DNA from: Aralia elata
Lineage: Eukaryota; Streptophyta; Magnoliopsida; Apiales; Araliaceae
Direction: 5' to 3'
Assembly: GCA_034770075.1 (NCBI GenBank)
Contig: CM068380.1
Coordinates: 85,148,112 to 85,212,111 of the forward strand
Length of the DNA: 64,000 bases
A model generated the notes under the pieces. The model ran no database searches and had not been told where the DNA came from. It saw nothing but the letters and a program-made list of their open reading frames with translations. This document shows, piece by piece, positions 48,905-59,608 of the stretch; the stretch's first letter is position 1; the number at the start of each line of letters is the position of its first letter. The position numbers and the translations under genes are program-made.

Positions 48905-49672
48905 ATATGGGGGGGGGGTGTATAAATATAGTCTATAGGCTTAGAAAGAGCAAGCAAATTGGGACAAGGAGGAGAGGAGTATAGTATTAGTATATATATG
49001 AGGGTTTATGTAGGGTTTTTGTTTTCATGCACACAATAATCTTTCTCGGAGCTAGGGTTTATTCAATAGTTTGACCATGCTCCATGCATATATATTGGAC
49101 ATTAATGCTAAATCTTTGAGATGATCCGGTTTTGCAAGTAAATTTAGTAACTTCTTATTTTGAGAACAGTAAATTTAGTGATTTCCATTGCATGAATTTA
49201 GTTGTTCTCTCTTTTTGTAATCAAATATGCTATGACTGATACAATTCCAAGTTTCGAATTTTAATTTACCATCAAAACAACACCTCCTCACGGACCTCAC
49301 CAACCTTTTATTTTTTTTACTGCCTTTGTTCCTTCTCTTAATGTGGTATTTATTTTTTATTTTTACCGTTCTTGTTCCTTCTCCGTCGAATGTAGCTTAT
49401 GAAACAATTTTGATTTTCAAATTTCAACCCAATTGGGCAAGATGAGATATATGAGGTTAAATATTTAGGAAGACAAACAATAGTTTGCCCCGTCTTGCAC
49501 ATGGAATCGTGCACAAAATTTATCCATTGGCATGGTTGTAATTAGTAAAAGGATTTTCAAGAATTTTGATGATAGTAAATTATGATGATTGGTACGTAAT
49601 TAAGGAGATACAAAACAGAAAACTCCTCTGGGAGGCATAGATCCTGAACTAGATGGTGCTATAAGTGGCATA
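48905..49672. other. Promoter side of proline-rich gene 1; otherwise no gene
   Basis: A G9 run at 48910-48918 lies only a few bases upstream of the start codon. The rest is AT-rich with no coding similarity. Confidence 0.5.
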
Positions 49673-49794
49673 TATTTGATCAGGGCCGGCCCTGGGCCAG
49701 GGCAACCAGGGCAACCGCCCAGGGCCCAAAGTTACAGAGGGCCCAAAATTAATTATAAGTTTGTGTATATATATGTATATATGTATATTTATAA

Positions 49795-49880
49795 GTAAAG
49801 CTTCAGTGGACTAGTGGTAGGAGAGTTCCTTGTCTTAGTATAGACCTGGGTTCAATACTTGGTGGGTGCATTTTGATTTT
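49795..49880 (+). mobile_element. SINE-like head inside the hAT element
   Basis: AGTGGACTAGTGGTAGGAGA (box A-like, 49805-49824) and CCTGGGTTCAATACT (box B-like, 49846-49860) have the spacing of a tRNA-type Pol III promoter. It precedes the first tandem unit. Confidence 0.5.
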
Positions 49881-50803
49881 GCTTTCCATTTCTTTTTCAC
49901 TAACGGTCCAAAAAAAGCTCCAACATTAAATGTTTTCTATTTGTAATTTTTCAATGCTTAAATTCTATGGGGAAAAAAAAAGAACTAGCCAAATATGACA
50001 AATGACCAATCATAGGGTTAATTTTACACAATGACCTTAAATGGCACAATATTGACTATAAAGGCAACCTTACTATTTTTTTAATTTATTTATTTTTTTT
50101 TCAAAAACACTTTTACAATTGTTGATATGAAATATTGTTTTAATTATGTTGTAAATTTTTTTTTGTCAAACTTTTATATTAAAAAAAGTGCTTTCCATTT
50201 CTTTTTCACTAACGGTCCAAAAAAAGCTCCAACATTAAATGTTTTCTATTTGTAATTTTTCAATGCTTAAATTCTATGGGGAAAAAAAAGAACTAGCCAA
50301 ATATGACAAATGACCAATCATAGGGTTAATTTTACACAATGACCTTAAATGTCACAATATTGACTATAGAGGCAACCTTACTATTTTTTTAATTTATTAT
50401 TTTTTTTTCAAAAACACTTTTACAATTGTTGATATGAAATATTGTTTTAATTATGTTGTAAATTTTTTTTTGTCAAACCTTTATATTAAAAAAAGTGCTT
50501 TCCATTTCTTTTTCACTAACGGTCCAAAAAAAGCTCCAACATTAAATGTTTTCTATTTGTAATTTTTCAATGCTTAAATTCTATGGGGAAAAAAAAGAAC
50601 TAGCCAAATATGACAAATGACCAATCATAGGGTTAATTTTACACAATGACCTTAAATGGCACAATATTGACTATAAAGGCAACCTTACTATTTTTTTAAT
50701 TTATTTTTTTTTCAAAAACACTTTTACAATTGTTGATATGAAATATTGTTTTAATTATGTTGTAAATTTTTTTTTGTCAAACCTTTATATTAAAAAAAAG
50801 TGT
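49881..50803 (+). repeat. Three tandem copies of a ~308-bp unit inside the hAT element
   Basis: Units start with GCTTTCCATTTCTTTTTCAC at 49881, 50190 and 50497. Each contains CTCCAACATTAAATGTTTTC and ends TTATATTAAAAAAAGTG. Copies differ by a handful of bases and by the length of T runs. Confidence 0.93.
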
Positions 50804-51111
50804 TTTATTTCAACACACTACAAACTCCCGCCAAATTAAAAAAAATACAAAAATATTATAAAAAATTTGGCTCGGGGGCGCTGCTCCCGAACCCCCGCCA
50901 TTGGGCACCCTCAAGAAATTTCGCCCTGGGCCTTGCAAAACCCAGGACCGGCCCTGTATTTGATGTAGAGAAATACAAGAAAATAGATCAAAAGGCAAAA
51001 TTAACTTAATTTGCTAACCAAAATCTTGGGTACCCAAGTTGTGGTCCTAACCTTTCTTCCTTCACTTTAATCTTTAATGCCGGTTCCTCCTTTTAACTTG
51101 AATAAAATAAA

Positions 51112-51590
51112 TCAAAAGACAAACCTTAATAGCAAAATCATGTGTGGAATTAATAAAATTGATAGGTGAGGAGTTGCTGAGGAAAAATCCGGTGGCAGAG
51201 GAGGCTGCTTGTAATAAAAGGGAAAATAAGGCAAAATTGGGTTAGGAGGGGGAGGGGCATTGTTAATGTACCCCGGTGGAGGGTAATATGGCACATATCC
51301 ACTTGGTGGCGAATAGTACCCGGATGGAGGCGGTGCGTAGTAGACTCCGCCTGGAGGTGGGGCGGTGGAGAAACCGCTGGTAGTGGCGATCATGGTGGCG
51401 GAGGGCAACTTGTAGTGGTGGTAGGTGGTGGAAGACATGGATATGGGCACACGTAAGGTGGTGGTGGCGAAGCGTATAGCACTGTTTGATCATCAAGAAT
51501 TGTATTTTCAGGGCCTGAAATTGCTGGAAAATGTAATGCCACTATGATCAAAATGAATTTAGAAATTAGTTGGCTGAATGTTTTGGCCAT
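51112..51590 (-). pseudogene. Proline-rich (HRGP-type) gene, cluster member 2, broken
   Basis: The ATG at 51590 opens a signal peptide (MAKTFSQLISKFILII...) and a Pro-rich start with PPPPYVCPYPCLPPP, but a TGA stops this frame at 51390-51392. Family-like coding resumes in another frame: APPPGGVYYAPPP, SGYVPYYPPPGY, then APPPPNPILPYFPFYYK and a hydrophobic tail ending at 51112. Two lesions are needed to explain this: the TGA, and a one-base shift around 51357-51364 in a GGTGGGGCGG tract. I looked for an intron that would remove both and found no GT-AG pair keeping the frame. Pseudogene is the simplest reading; a sequence error in the G tract would explain only the shift. Confidence 0.7.
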
Positions 51591-52163
51591 GGTATATATG
51601 AGAAATGGCCTTAGAATTAAGAACTGAGAGGAGCCAAAAAAAGAAAAGAAGATATTATTATTATTTGTCAACTTTAAATATTATTATTATTACCCTTTGG
51701 AGGGAATTGCCCATTGGAAATTAAGCTTTACCGAACTAGCTAGGGATGGCAACGGCATGCATGACTCACTTCATCAAATTATTTCAACTTTAAATATTAT
51801 TATTATTAGATTAATGACGAAAAAAGAGATTATGAATAGATCTCCTTTTATGCGATCATGTGTGTGAGTGCTACGTACCTTTGAAACCCAAATATAATAA
51901 TTTAGTTATCATTTAGAATTCTTTTAGTATTGAGACGGAGGACATGGCCAAAAGGATTGATGCACGGGTGGTCAATAATTTCATGAAAGTGACTATATAT
52001 ATGTCCTAATACTTTAATTGTCCCTAAACAAGTTCAAATATACTCTCTTTTATTTTAGTCCAAAACATAGAAAAATGGCATTCATGAACTACTATTGGTA
52101 CAACTTTCAACATGTAGTGTTTGGTATTCTCTCTCTCTATATATATATATATGGAAATCGATT

Positions 52164-52616
52164 CATAGTCAACGTTGTCAATTTAAGGTTATCTTTATAA
52201 CAGATCGTGACCGTCCATCTGTTAATCGAACAGTAAAATAGAGTCTCTGTCCGCAGTTTAATTTTCAGTATACCGCAGTTTAATACTGCGGACGGGACAA
52301 ATGTCCAAAATATCCCTCCTTATACTAAAAAAAATCGTAGAGTGAGAAGGAGAAATCGTAGAGTGAGAAGGAGACAACAGAGAAGTTGGGAAGAATGCCA
52401 AATTCTAGGTTTCGCAGTTTAATACTGCAGATGCCAAAGATTTTTTTTTTAGTACAATGAGTGGTACGTATTTTGGATATTTGTCCTGTCCGCAGTATTA
52501 AACTGCGATATATTGGAAATTAAATTGTGGACGGGGCTTTACTTAATCGTTCGATCAACGAATGGACGATCACGATATATTATAAGAATAATTTTAAATT
52601 TATAACATTGACTATG
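52164..52616. mobile_element. 453-bp foldback element with repeated CGCAGTTTAATACTGCG palindromes
   Basis: The ends CATAGTCAACGTTGTCAATT and its near complement finishing at GACTATG are inverted repeats that continue for about 190 bases on each side. The arms each carry a palindromic CGCAGTTTAATACTGCGG-type word, with another copy in the middle (about 52413). The loop contains a 21-base tandem duplication of AAATCGTAGAGTGAGAAGG type (about 52329-52370). No clean target duplication is visible. It is a long-arm MITE, probably MULE-related. Confidence 0.75.
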
Positions 52617-54469
52617 GATGCACAACAAAGTTGGTTTTAAGATGCCGTGACACTTTACATTACTTGTTGATTCTCTACTTTCAAACACTTTAATTAATAG
52701 CTATAACATTTTAAATTGTCTATGATTCAGACTTTTCAAGACAATAGAAGGCTACAATTCTTTTTTCATCCTTGGTGTGTACTGTGTACTATGCAAACAA
52801 GTAATGTGTTCTATTCCTAGTATTTAATTTTTCAACTCAATTCATGTCACCCTGTTTTCACTCATAACTCATAAGTTTACAAATATATGCACGGGTTTCT
52901 TATACGTGGGAATATTAAATTTTCTCTTAAAGAGCTTTTGCATGGTAAGACTAATTATTTCTAATTCAGTAAAACCTGTTTTATAATAAAGTTTAATTTG
53001 TACCTGAATTATTAGACTTTCATTTTCCACTTCAGGTACTTTATATTGTTGTATTCATTCATGCATGGAACAGGAGAGAAGTTGCTGTATGGGTTGCACA
53101 CTTGCACTTAAGTGTTACATCCATCAAGGATTTTCATTGTTGTGGTGACTGCTCACTGCTCAGTCACTTGCACCCATTAAATGAATAATTTATAAAAAAA
53201 TGTAATGGCACATAATTGTGTCACATCACATCTATATTCATATCTATCTACCCCATTTGATATATGTCAGCTGTATACTTTGGTCACAACATTATTTGCT
53301 CTTTTGTCTCCCCAAAATTTGCTTAAATTATTATTTTATTCTTGGACTTTAACTTTTCGTCTCTTTCTACTTTATTCTCCTGAGTATGATAAAAATAATT
53401 ATTTTATTTATGTGCTACTAACTCGCATATTAACTCAAAATTTTAGCTCAATATTATGATTTTCTTAAGAAAATATGTATATATATATATATATATATTT
53501 TTTTTTTTTATGGTGTTCGGTTGGATTCTAGTCGAGGTGAAGTTTCACTTTCTGAGTAATTACTCGTGAAATTGGATCAATGACTTTTGTTTTCGAGCCA
53601 TTAATTTCCTAAAAGATCCAAATACGGAGCTGGGCTCAACCCGTAAAGTCTTAACGTGGATAGTACACTAGATTTTCGTCTAGCCCACGCAAGAAAGCCT
53701 TCAGAATGAGACAAGAGCTTTACTTTTAATCCATAAAATAAAATAAAATAAAATAATAAATTAAAGAAGGGTAATAAAAAGTTGATAAACCCGTTGTCAT
53801 GATAAGTTAATAATCCCGCCACAGAGTTCAATTGGGCTGTAACATCAAGCAGCTAGAGCACCATACATTCCAAAGCTAGAGCAGAGACCAAGCTCGCCAG
53901 TAGCTAGCTTAATTGGGCATCAATAGTTACCACCTTGTTTCTATAGCAAAATCCCTTGAATATAAAAAGGATAGGAAAAGGGAGTTGACCAGTTTTGATA
54001 TTGCTACTCCTTTTCCATGCATTTTATTTTCTTCTCTCAGTAAAGACAACTTTATAACTAAGAAAAATTCTCTGGACTAATAAAAATTGAGATGCTAATA
54101 TTAAGGGAGGTCAATGTCCAAAAAAAGAAGTATTAAGGAGGTATGACTCGATCTATTACCATCAAATAAATCTGAGAGGGTTTTGGTGCTTTCTAAAATA
54201 TAGTGATATTTCCTTTCCAGTGTAATAAGCAATATTTATAGTCCAACCTACAACTTTTAACACGGCATAATTTGGCGGAGCATTTTGGAACCACATAACA
54301 CATATAGTTGTGGCTAATATGCAAGAGAGATCAGAAAGAGGGAAATTTCAACATTTTATTACAGTGAAATTGCATGTCTAACTATTTGAAGAACAGAGTT
54401 AACACCTGCATGCAGTGTACGTCCTTTGAAACTGAAGATTTAGAAAGTTAATAGAACAATACAATAATC
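52617..54469. other. Intergenic, AT-rich, no gene recognised
   Basis: Both strands were read without finding coding similarity. It includes a (TA)n-poly-T stretch at about 53479-53510 and a small hairpin at 53655-53690 (GTGG-ATAGTAC and inverted TCTAGCCCACG). The end towards 54470 is the probable 3' UTR of the third proline-rich gene. Confidence 0.5.
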
Positions 54470-54925
54470 TTACCAAAAGAGCAACAATTGGAAAACTCCA
54501 TTAATCCAAGCCAAAAGCAAGAGGTGCATCCCAATATCAAGAACATCTCTTAGTCTACTAGCAGCTGCATAGACAACCAAATTAAACGGATGATCAGTGG
54601 GATACAAATCCCCCCCTGGTGGGCCTGTGAAGTAAATGAACCTTGGTGGTGGTGGTGCTGTTGGAGTGCAATACTGCGTGGACGGAGGTGGCGGCGGTGG
54701 TGGAGGTGAAGGAGGAGGAAGCTGCTGGGTACATGGGTTGACGCACGGGCACTCCCCGCACTTTATAGAAGGATCTGCAGGCATTTGTGGCACCAATGTT
54801 TCATCATCAACCTTCACAGAATTAGAAGTATTACTACTATTCACTACGGAGATGAATACAACAACTACAAGGGTCATGATCAGGACAAGATTGTGATGAC
54901 TCCATTGGGATGATGATGTCCACAT
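54470..54925 (-). CDS. Small proline-rich extensin-like protein, cluster member 3
   Basis: Single exon, 151 residues. The start is ATG 54925 (MWTSSSQWSHHNLV); the longer frame opens with TTG, not a plant start. A signal peptide or anchor covers about residues 12-35 (LVLIMTLVVVVFISVVNSS). Next is a Cys-rich block CGECPCVNPC, then a run of prolines (QQLPPPSPPPPPPPP), then APPPPRFIYFTGPPGG. A hydrophobic C-terminus (LLLLAWINGVFQLLLFW) could be a GPI signal or anchor. The Cys block followed by Pro runs and a PPPPRFIY-TGPPG segment is the pattern of short extensin-like wall proteins in plants. It shares strand and layout with the two proline-rich genes downstream but not the NPILPYFP block, so it is a more distant relative. 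The role is probably in the cell wall or surface. Confidence 0.8.
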   Translation of the reverse strand: MWTSSSQWSHHNLVLIMTLVVVVFISVVNSSNTSNSVKVDDETLVPQMPADPSIKCGECPCVNPCTQQLPPPSPPPPPPPPSTQYCTPTAPPPPRFIYFTGPPGGDLYPTDHPFNLVVYAAASRLRDVLDIGMHLLLLAWINGVFQLLLFW

Positions 54926-55433
54926 TGAAGAAGACAACCTGGCTCTTAATAAATTCTAGTCACTAAATAAAGTTTGTTTTCTTAAGATAGATACTAGAGA
55001 GAGAGAGAGAGAGAGAAGTAATGTGTGTATGAATATGAATGGAGTGATGAGTGGGAATATGTATAATATGGCTTATGATCATAGATGTCGTTTGTGGTTT
55101 TTGCATGGGTTCTGCAAGAAAGGTTTTTTCTTTTTCTTTTTCTTTTTCTTTTGGGGTTGGGGGGTGGTTGTTAGCTGAAAATTGAGGATGTTATTTATGG
55201 GGAGGGGAATTGGTAATGTTAATAATGAGCCTCATTTTTTTGGTTATAAACAGAAGGTATATGGTGATGAAAGCGAATTGCATGTGGATGTCGTAAATAT
55301 GCAGGTCCCCCATGCACATCCCTTCCAACTCTTGTCTTTCTTTATTTCTTTTAATTTTACTAAATAATTGCATGCATCCAATCCCAATTACTTTTAAAGT
55401 CTGCAACAACTGGATTCACCTACACACACACAC

Positions 55434-55435
<2 letters not shown>

Positions 55436-55500
<65 letters not shown>
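55436..55500 (+). repeat. (TA)n microsatellite, ~32 units
   Basis: An uninterrupted alternation of A and T follows a short (CA)n run. Confidence 0.95.
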
Positions 55501-55502
<2 letters not shown>

Positions 55503-55656
55503 AGAAAGAATATATGTTCTGCCAATATGCAGAACTTCAACAGACCATATGTTATATGTATATACATTCAATAATGCGAATTACTTAAAATCTAGAAAAT
55601 CAAGTTCTTTTAACTTAATTAGTTTTAAACCTTTTGAATTTAGGATCACAGATCGA

Positions 55657-55657
<1 letters not shown>

Positions 55658-55697
<40 letters not shown>
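55658..55697 (+). repeat. (ATT)n microsatellite, ~13 units
   Basis: A perfect trinucleotide run. Confidence 0.95.
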
Positions 55698-56263
55698 GTT
55701 TAGAGTATCAAGATAAATTAAGAAACTTGATATCTTGAGAGTGAATGCCTAATTGGGGCTATGAAAAAACTGTGAGGCAGACATTAATATTCCTCCACCT
55801 TTAACAGATTTATGGAGTAGTTGAACAGATCACAATGGGTTGGTGAAAAATCCTGATCACACGCACGGATAGAGTATAAAGAATATTGAAGGGTAAAAGT
55901 GAAATGCGCACACTATGATTAAACTTCTGTAAAGATCGGTATATAAGAGATAGGTAGCTAGCTAGCTAGCTTTTGACAGATTTAATTTAAGAATATAATT
56001 GATGATAATTGTGTCCCAAAAAGCAAAAGGCTAAACAGGGAAGAATATCTATACATTTATCCATACATACATTTCAGCAAAAAAAAAAAAAAGAAGAGAA
56101 CATATATAGATCGAGGTGGGAATCATATACTCTTGCTACCAAAAGATAATGAAACGAATTACTACTTTATGGTCTTTTCTTGGAAGCCAGGTATTTTGCT
56201 TCTCTTTATCGCATTTAAGGGGTTACAAAAGGATAGCCCAGGAGTCAGTACCATTATTTAACT

Positions 56264-56265
<2 letters not shown>

Positions 56266-56310
<45 letters not shown>
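56266..56310 (+). repeat. (TA)n microsatellite followed by (CA)5
   Basis: About 22 TA units, then CACACACACA. Confidence 0.93.
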
Positions 56311-56320
<10 letters not shown>

Positions 56321-56752
56321 AATTGACTAGCTAGTTCTAGATAAGAGTGATAATTAATCTCTCCTTCATTTAAGTTAGAATTAATATATATGATTTAGTT
56401 AAGCAAAAGATTTCAGTTTTTTATCACCATTAATTATTCAGTACTCAAAGCCTTGACTGAATTCTCACAATTAATGGAAATTAGCTAAAGATGTTTTCTC
56501 ATTTCAAAACTAAGGGAGAGCAAGAGCTTACTATCAAAGCTTATGGAAACTCATATTGGATCACTTATCGTGTACTGGGCTTCAGTAGCAGACAGGTGCT
56601 CATGTGGTATATTGGGCCATCAGACAACAGTGGCAACAGAAATATGTAGGCCAAGTATATTGGGCCCTCCTCCTTGTATAAGAATTCCAGAAAATAAGCA
56701 CCGAATCACTGAATGCCGAACAGGTGTCAGCAGCGTCACCCTAATGTAGCGC

Positions 56753-56758
56753 CACGTG
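56753..56758 (+). promoter_or_regulatory. G-box/ABRE-like element upstream of the 75-residue gene
   Basis: CACGTG within GCCACGTGGA lies about 115 bases before the TATA box at 56869. This is the core bound by bZIP and bHLH factors; with GCC before and G after, it fits an abscisic-acid-response element. A further ACACGTAG follows at about 56784. Regulation by stress or light is inferred only. Confidence 0.5.
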
Positions 56759-56868
56759 GAGATCCTAACGCTTGCATATCACAACACGTAGCAAGCAAGC
56801 AGCTTCCCAATTCCCCAATAATAACTAACAAACCAAGACTACTACTAGTAGTAATATAGTATTACTAC

Positions 56869-56876
56869 TATAAAAG
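56869..56876 (+). promoter_or_regulatory. TATA box of the 75-residue gene
   Basis: TATAAAAG, a strong consensus, lies about 237 bases before the ATG at 57106, implying a leader of about 200 bases. Confidence 0.55.
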
Positions 56877-57105
56877 GAACCCTTGCTGCCTACTTATGTT
56901 CATACTCTGTTTCGTTTGGTTTTTCAAGCATAATTCCTAGTACAATATTTTCAGAATACAACCTCTGATACCCTTGTTCAGTCTGCAATTTCTTTGTTTT
57001 GCATTAATCTCGTACATATACATATATTTATATATAGATAGAGATAGAGAGAGAGAGAGAGAGGTATTAATATTAATTATCGATCATCTGTCTATTATAT
57101 ATATA

Positions 57106-57333
57106 ATGGCTGTTGGAGTTCCTCTATGCGTGCAGTGCGGAACGACAAGCAACCCATGCCGGTGCAAGGTGGTGGGGCCAACTATTGGGTTCTTGGCGTT
57201 TGTGGCGGCTGCCGTGGTGGAATGGCCGGTGGGGGCAGTGGTGTACTTATTCCGGCACATGAAGGGCAGGCGCATCATGGCTCATCCTTCCACCGTCGTC
57301 TATCCTAAAGTCACCAGTGCTATTCCTATCTGA
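57106..57333 (+). CDS. Conserved small plant protein, Cys-rich N-terminus plus hydrophobic segment
   Basis: Single exon, 75 residues, ATG at 57106. The longer frame upstream is an AT/GA-repeat translation and is not coding. Residues 8-20 contain CVQCGTTSNPCRC, a C-x2-C-x6-C-x-C arrangement that could bind a metal. Residues about 23-48 (VVGPTIGFLAFVAAAVVEW and onward) form a hydrophobic helix, interrupted by Glu and Trp, long enough to cross a membrane. A basic RHMKGRR and the tail HPSTVVYPKVTSAIPI follow. I believe this pattern recurs in short uncharacterised proteins of other plants, but I cannot name a family or function. A good TATA box and a G-box lie upstream, so it is likely expressed. 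(TAA)n follows the stop by about 30 bases. Confidence 0.8.
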   Translation: MAVGVPLCVQCGTTSNPCRCKVVGPTIGFLAFVAAAVVEWPVGAVVYLFRHMKGRRIMAHPSTVVYPKVTSAIPI

Positions 57334-57993
57334 ATTAACTTATTACCCATGCAATTACTACAATAAATAATAATAATAATAATAATAATAATAGCTACTC
57401 CATGCATGTACCCTGCTTTATGCAGCATTAATGCTTGGTTGCTTTGTTGTTGTTTAACTACTACTTTTCTTTAAGTAATGTATGTATGATATTTCTTGCT
57501 TTGTAACAATTACTTAAATAATGCAAATCTATGTAGTACTCCCTCCATATCCTTTGGCTAGTATAAATGTCAGTATGTATGGTCCTAACAATTAAAGTTT
57601 GCTTAATTCTTTTTATCTTTGTTGTCTTTATTCTGGCAATGGGTTCACATTTTCACTAACCCGGCCCTTTTATAGATTTTGATTTTCATGGGCTTATAAT
57701 AAAGGTGATCTGGTTTTTCTCGGCCGTGTTTTAGGGAGACGTGACCATCCGATCAAAAAATTCGATCCATTCGAACTGGGTCACGGTGATGGCCCACTTG
57801 CTTTATGACCCGAAAGCCTTATTCTTGCACAAACACAGCAAGCATTGTACTCCGGTGTAAATTTTAATTTAAGCCTTGAGGCAAAACATTGGTTCAATTT
57901 TAATTTTAGTTTAGAAACCCATAATAAACTAATAAATTGAGGTGAATGCCCTATTATTATACAATAATATTGAGTAAAGATGATGTAGTTGTG
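57334..57993. other. 3' flank of small gene; no gene
   Basis: Contains a (TAA)n run at about 57364-57391 and probable 3' UTR. At 57540 the sequence CTCCCTCCATATCCTTTGG resembles one Stowaway end, but no matching second end was found. Confidence 0.5.
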
Positions 57994-58001
57994 ATTATGA
58001 A

Positions 58002-58862
58002 CAGGGGCGGATCCACCTTAAGGGCGGGGGGGGGGGCAGTTGCCCCCACTGAATTTTCATGGGGGTCAATTTGTCCTCCTTCCCGGAAAATGAATGTTCC
58101 CGCCGGAAAATGAATGTTCTAATCCATAGCAAGTGTATTTTTGATGAAGATGGATTTGAACTCAAAGCATTGTTGCTTTGTTTTCTGCCTTCTCCCAAAA
58201 ACATATTCCAGATGTCGGAATCACTTTGAAGCATGGTGGTTGCTAGCCTCAGAAGCTGTAGTCCGTAGAGATTATGAAGATTAATTGGAATAGGAGAGTA
58301 GTGGGCTCGCACTTCTATGAAAGTTATGAGAAGAAATCAAATGATGGTAAAAGAACCCCCCACTCTCCCACTCTCCCCCTCTATATAATTTACTTAAAAA
58401 ATTAATGAATGTCTCAAATTTGTATTCAATTTGCTCTTTCTTTTTTCGTGAACTACCCGCAACGTTAACCCATCAAAAAAAATTCTTTAAAGCATATTGT
58501 AATTTTTCTTTTTTATAATTTCAAAAATTTAGTAATTCTTTGTAAATTTTTGCAATTGTTTAAAATGAGGCTATCATGATATTTTTACAACAACGTCGAC
58601 CCATCAAAAAAAATAAAAATTCAAAAATAAATGAATGAATGATTATTTAATAACTTACGTTATTGAACACGATATTTTTATAGCTATTGAAAATGAGGGT
58701 ATCATGCAACAATTTCAAGTTATGGAGTCTCAAAAAATGTTATTGTAAACAATATATGAAGATTATTTAATTTTGTAATTTATTGTATTATATTTTTATT
58801 TTTTATTGAGAATTTTTATTCAAATTTGCTCCCACTCAACTAAGGAGCTGGATCCGCCCCTG
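58002..58862. mobile_element. Non-autonomous hAT element, 861 bp
   Basis: The ends CAGGGGCGGATCCA and TGGATCCGCCCCTG are exact 14-base inverted repeats, and a perfect 8-bp duplication ATTATGAA flanks it (57994-58001 and 58863-58870). A G-rich and C-rich subterminal stretch (GGGCGGGGGGGGGGCAG, TGCCCCCACT) follows the left end. No transposase frame. It belongs to a different family from the hAT at 49681. Confidence 0.95.
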
Positions 58863-58870
58863 ATTATGAA

Positions 58871-59168
58871 GGAGGGTAAATTTGAGAGAGAGTATTATAT
58901 AAGTTTAGGCAGTGTAGTAGTGAGAAGTGGGGTTTGACAAAGTAGGGCGTCTTGATCATCCATTCCTTTCAAGAGTGGCTTGCAATTAAGGTCTCATCAA
59001 GGGCCAAACTCTAGCTAGCTAGCTAGCAGCGTCCTTGGCTTTTTTCTTTTTTCGTCTTTTTTTCTTATATTTACTTGGTCGTCTATGGTTAACAACCACC
59101 GGTAATTGGGAAGAGAAGAGAAGGGAAGGGCAGAATTGTCTCCCAAAATACAAAAGTAGTCTCGACTC
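58871..59168. other. Upstream flank of the membrane-protein gene
   Basis: No coding similarity. CTAGCTAGCTAGCTAGC near 59011 is a short palindromic repeat. Confidence 0.45.
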
Positions 59169-59203
59169 TTGACCCCAAGTCAGTCAACGTCCAGCAAGTC
59201 AAC
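59169..59203 (+). promoter_or_regulatory. W-box cluster upstream of the membrane-protein gene
   Basis: Within 35 bases there are three TTGAC cores: TTGACC at 59169-59174, and GTCAAC (reverse) at 59183-59188 and 59198-59203. Clustered W-boxes about 400 bases upstream of a start codon suggest control by WRKY factors, as in defence or senescence genes. This is inferred from motifs only. Confidence 0.5.
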
Positions 59204-59608
59204 CCCACAGGTAAACCACGGCACACCCACTTGACAGGAACCGCATGCAGCCATCAATGTTAGAATAACTACAGTCCAACTCCTACGTGGACACTTCTCA
59301 TTGATCAATCACGGTCCTGATCACGAATTCACTGAAAACTTTGAACAAAATAGATTTCAGTCAAATGGCCTTGTGTAACTGTTAATGGTGGTCTTAGTCG
59401 TCCTCTTCATTCTTCTTATTAATAATGCACAACTCCATTCATCTGCTGCAACCACCCACTTCTCTCTCCTATTAATTATATTCCCAGGCCACATCCACCT
59501 CCTCTCTCTCTCTCTCTCTCTCTGTGTTAAACACAAACACGTACATAGAGCTGGGCTGGGCTGAGCTGAGCTGATCAATTTGTGTACATACATATTATCT
59601 TATTTCCA

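Larger units (their letters stand above)
49681..50956. mobile_element. Non-autonomous hAT element, 1276 bp
   Basis: The ends CAGGGCCGGCCCTGGG and CCCAGGACCGGCCCTG are inverted with one mismatch, and a perfect 8-bp duplication TATTTGAT flanks it (49673-49680 and 50957-50964). CAGGG ends and an 8-bp duplication are hAT marks. No transposase frame is present. The interior contains a SINE-like segment and three near-identical 308-base units. It lies between two minus-strand proline-rich genes. Confidence 0.95.
54926..56700. other. Intergenic with several microsatellites
   Basis: This divergent intergenic region lies between the minus-strand proline-rich gene and the plus-strand small gene. It has a (GA)n run near 54997-55016, repeated CTTTTT units at 55120-55150, and the (TA)n and (ATT)n tracts listed separately. 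No coding similarity; the frames seen are translations of the repeats. Confidence 0.55.

Noticed and set aside
55312..55698. 128-codon frame with a Tyr-Ile run
   Set aside because: It is the translation of (TA)n and (ATT)n microsatellites.
57538..57610. Stowaway end at CTCCCTCCATATCC
   Set aside because: No matching inverted end within 500 bases and no clear TA pair; at most a solo fragment.
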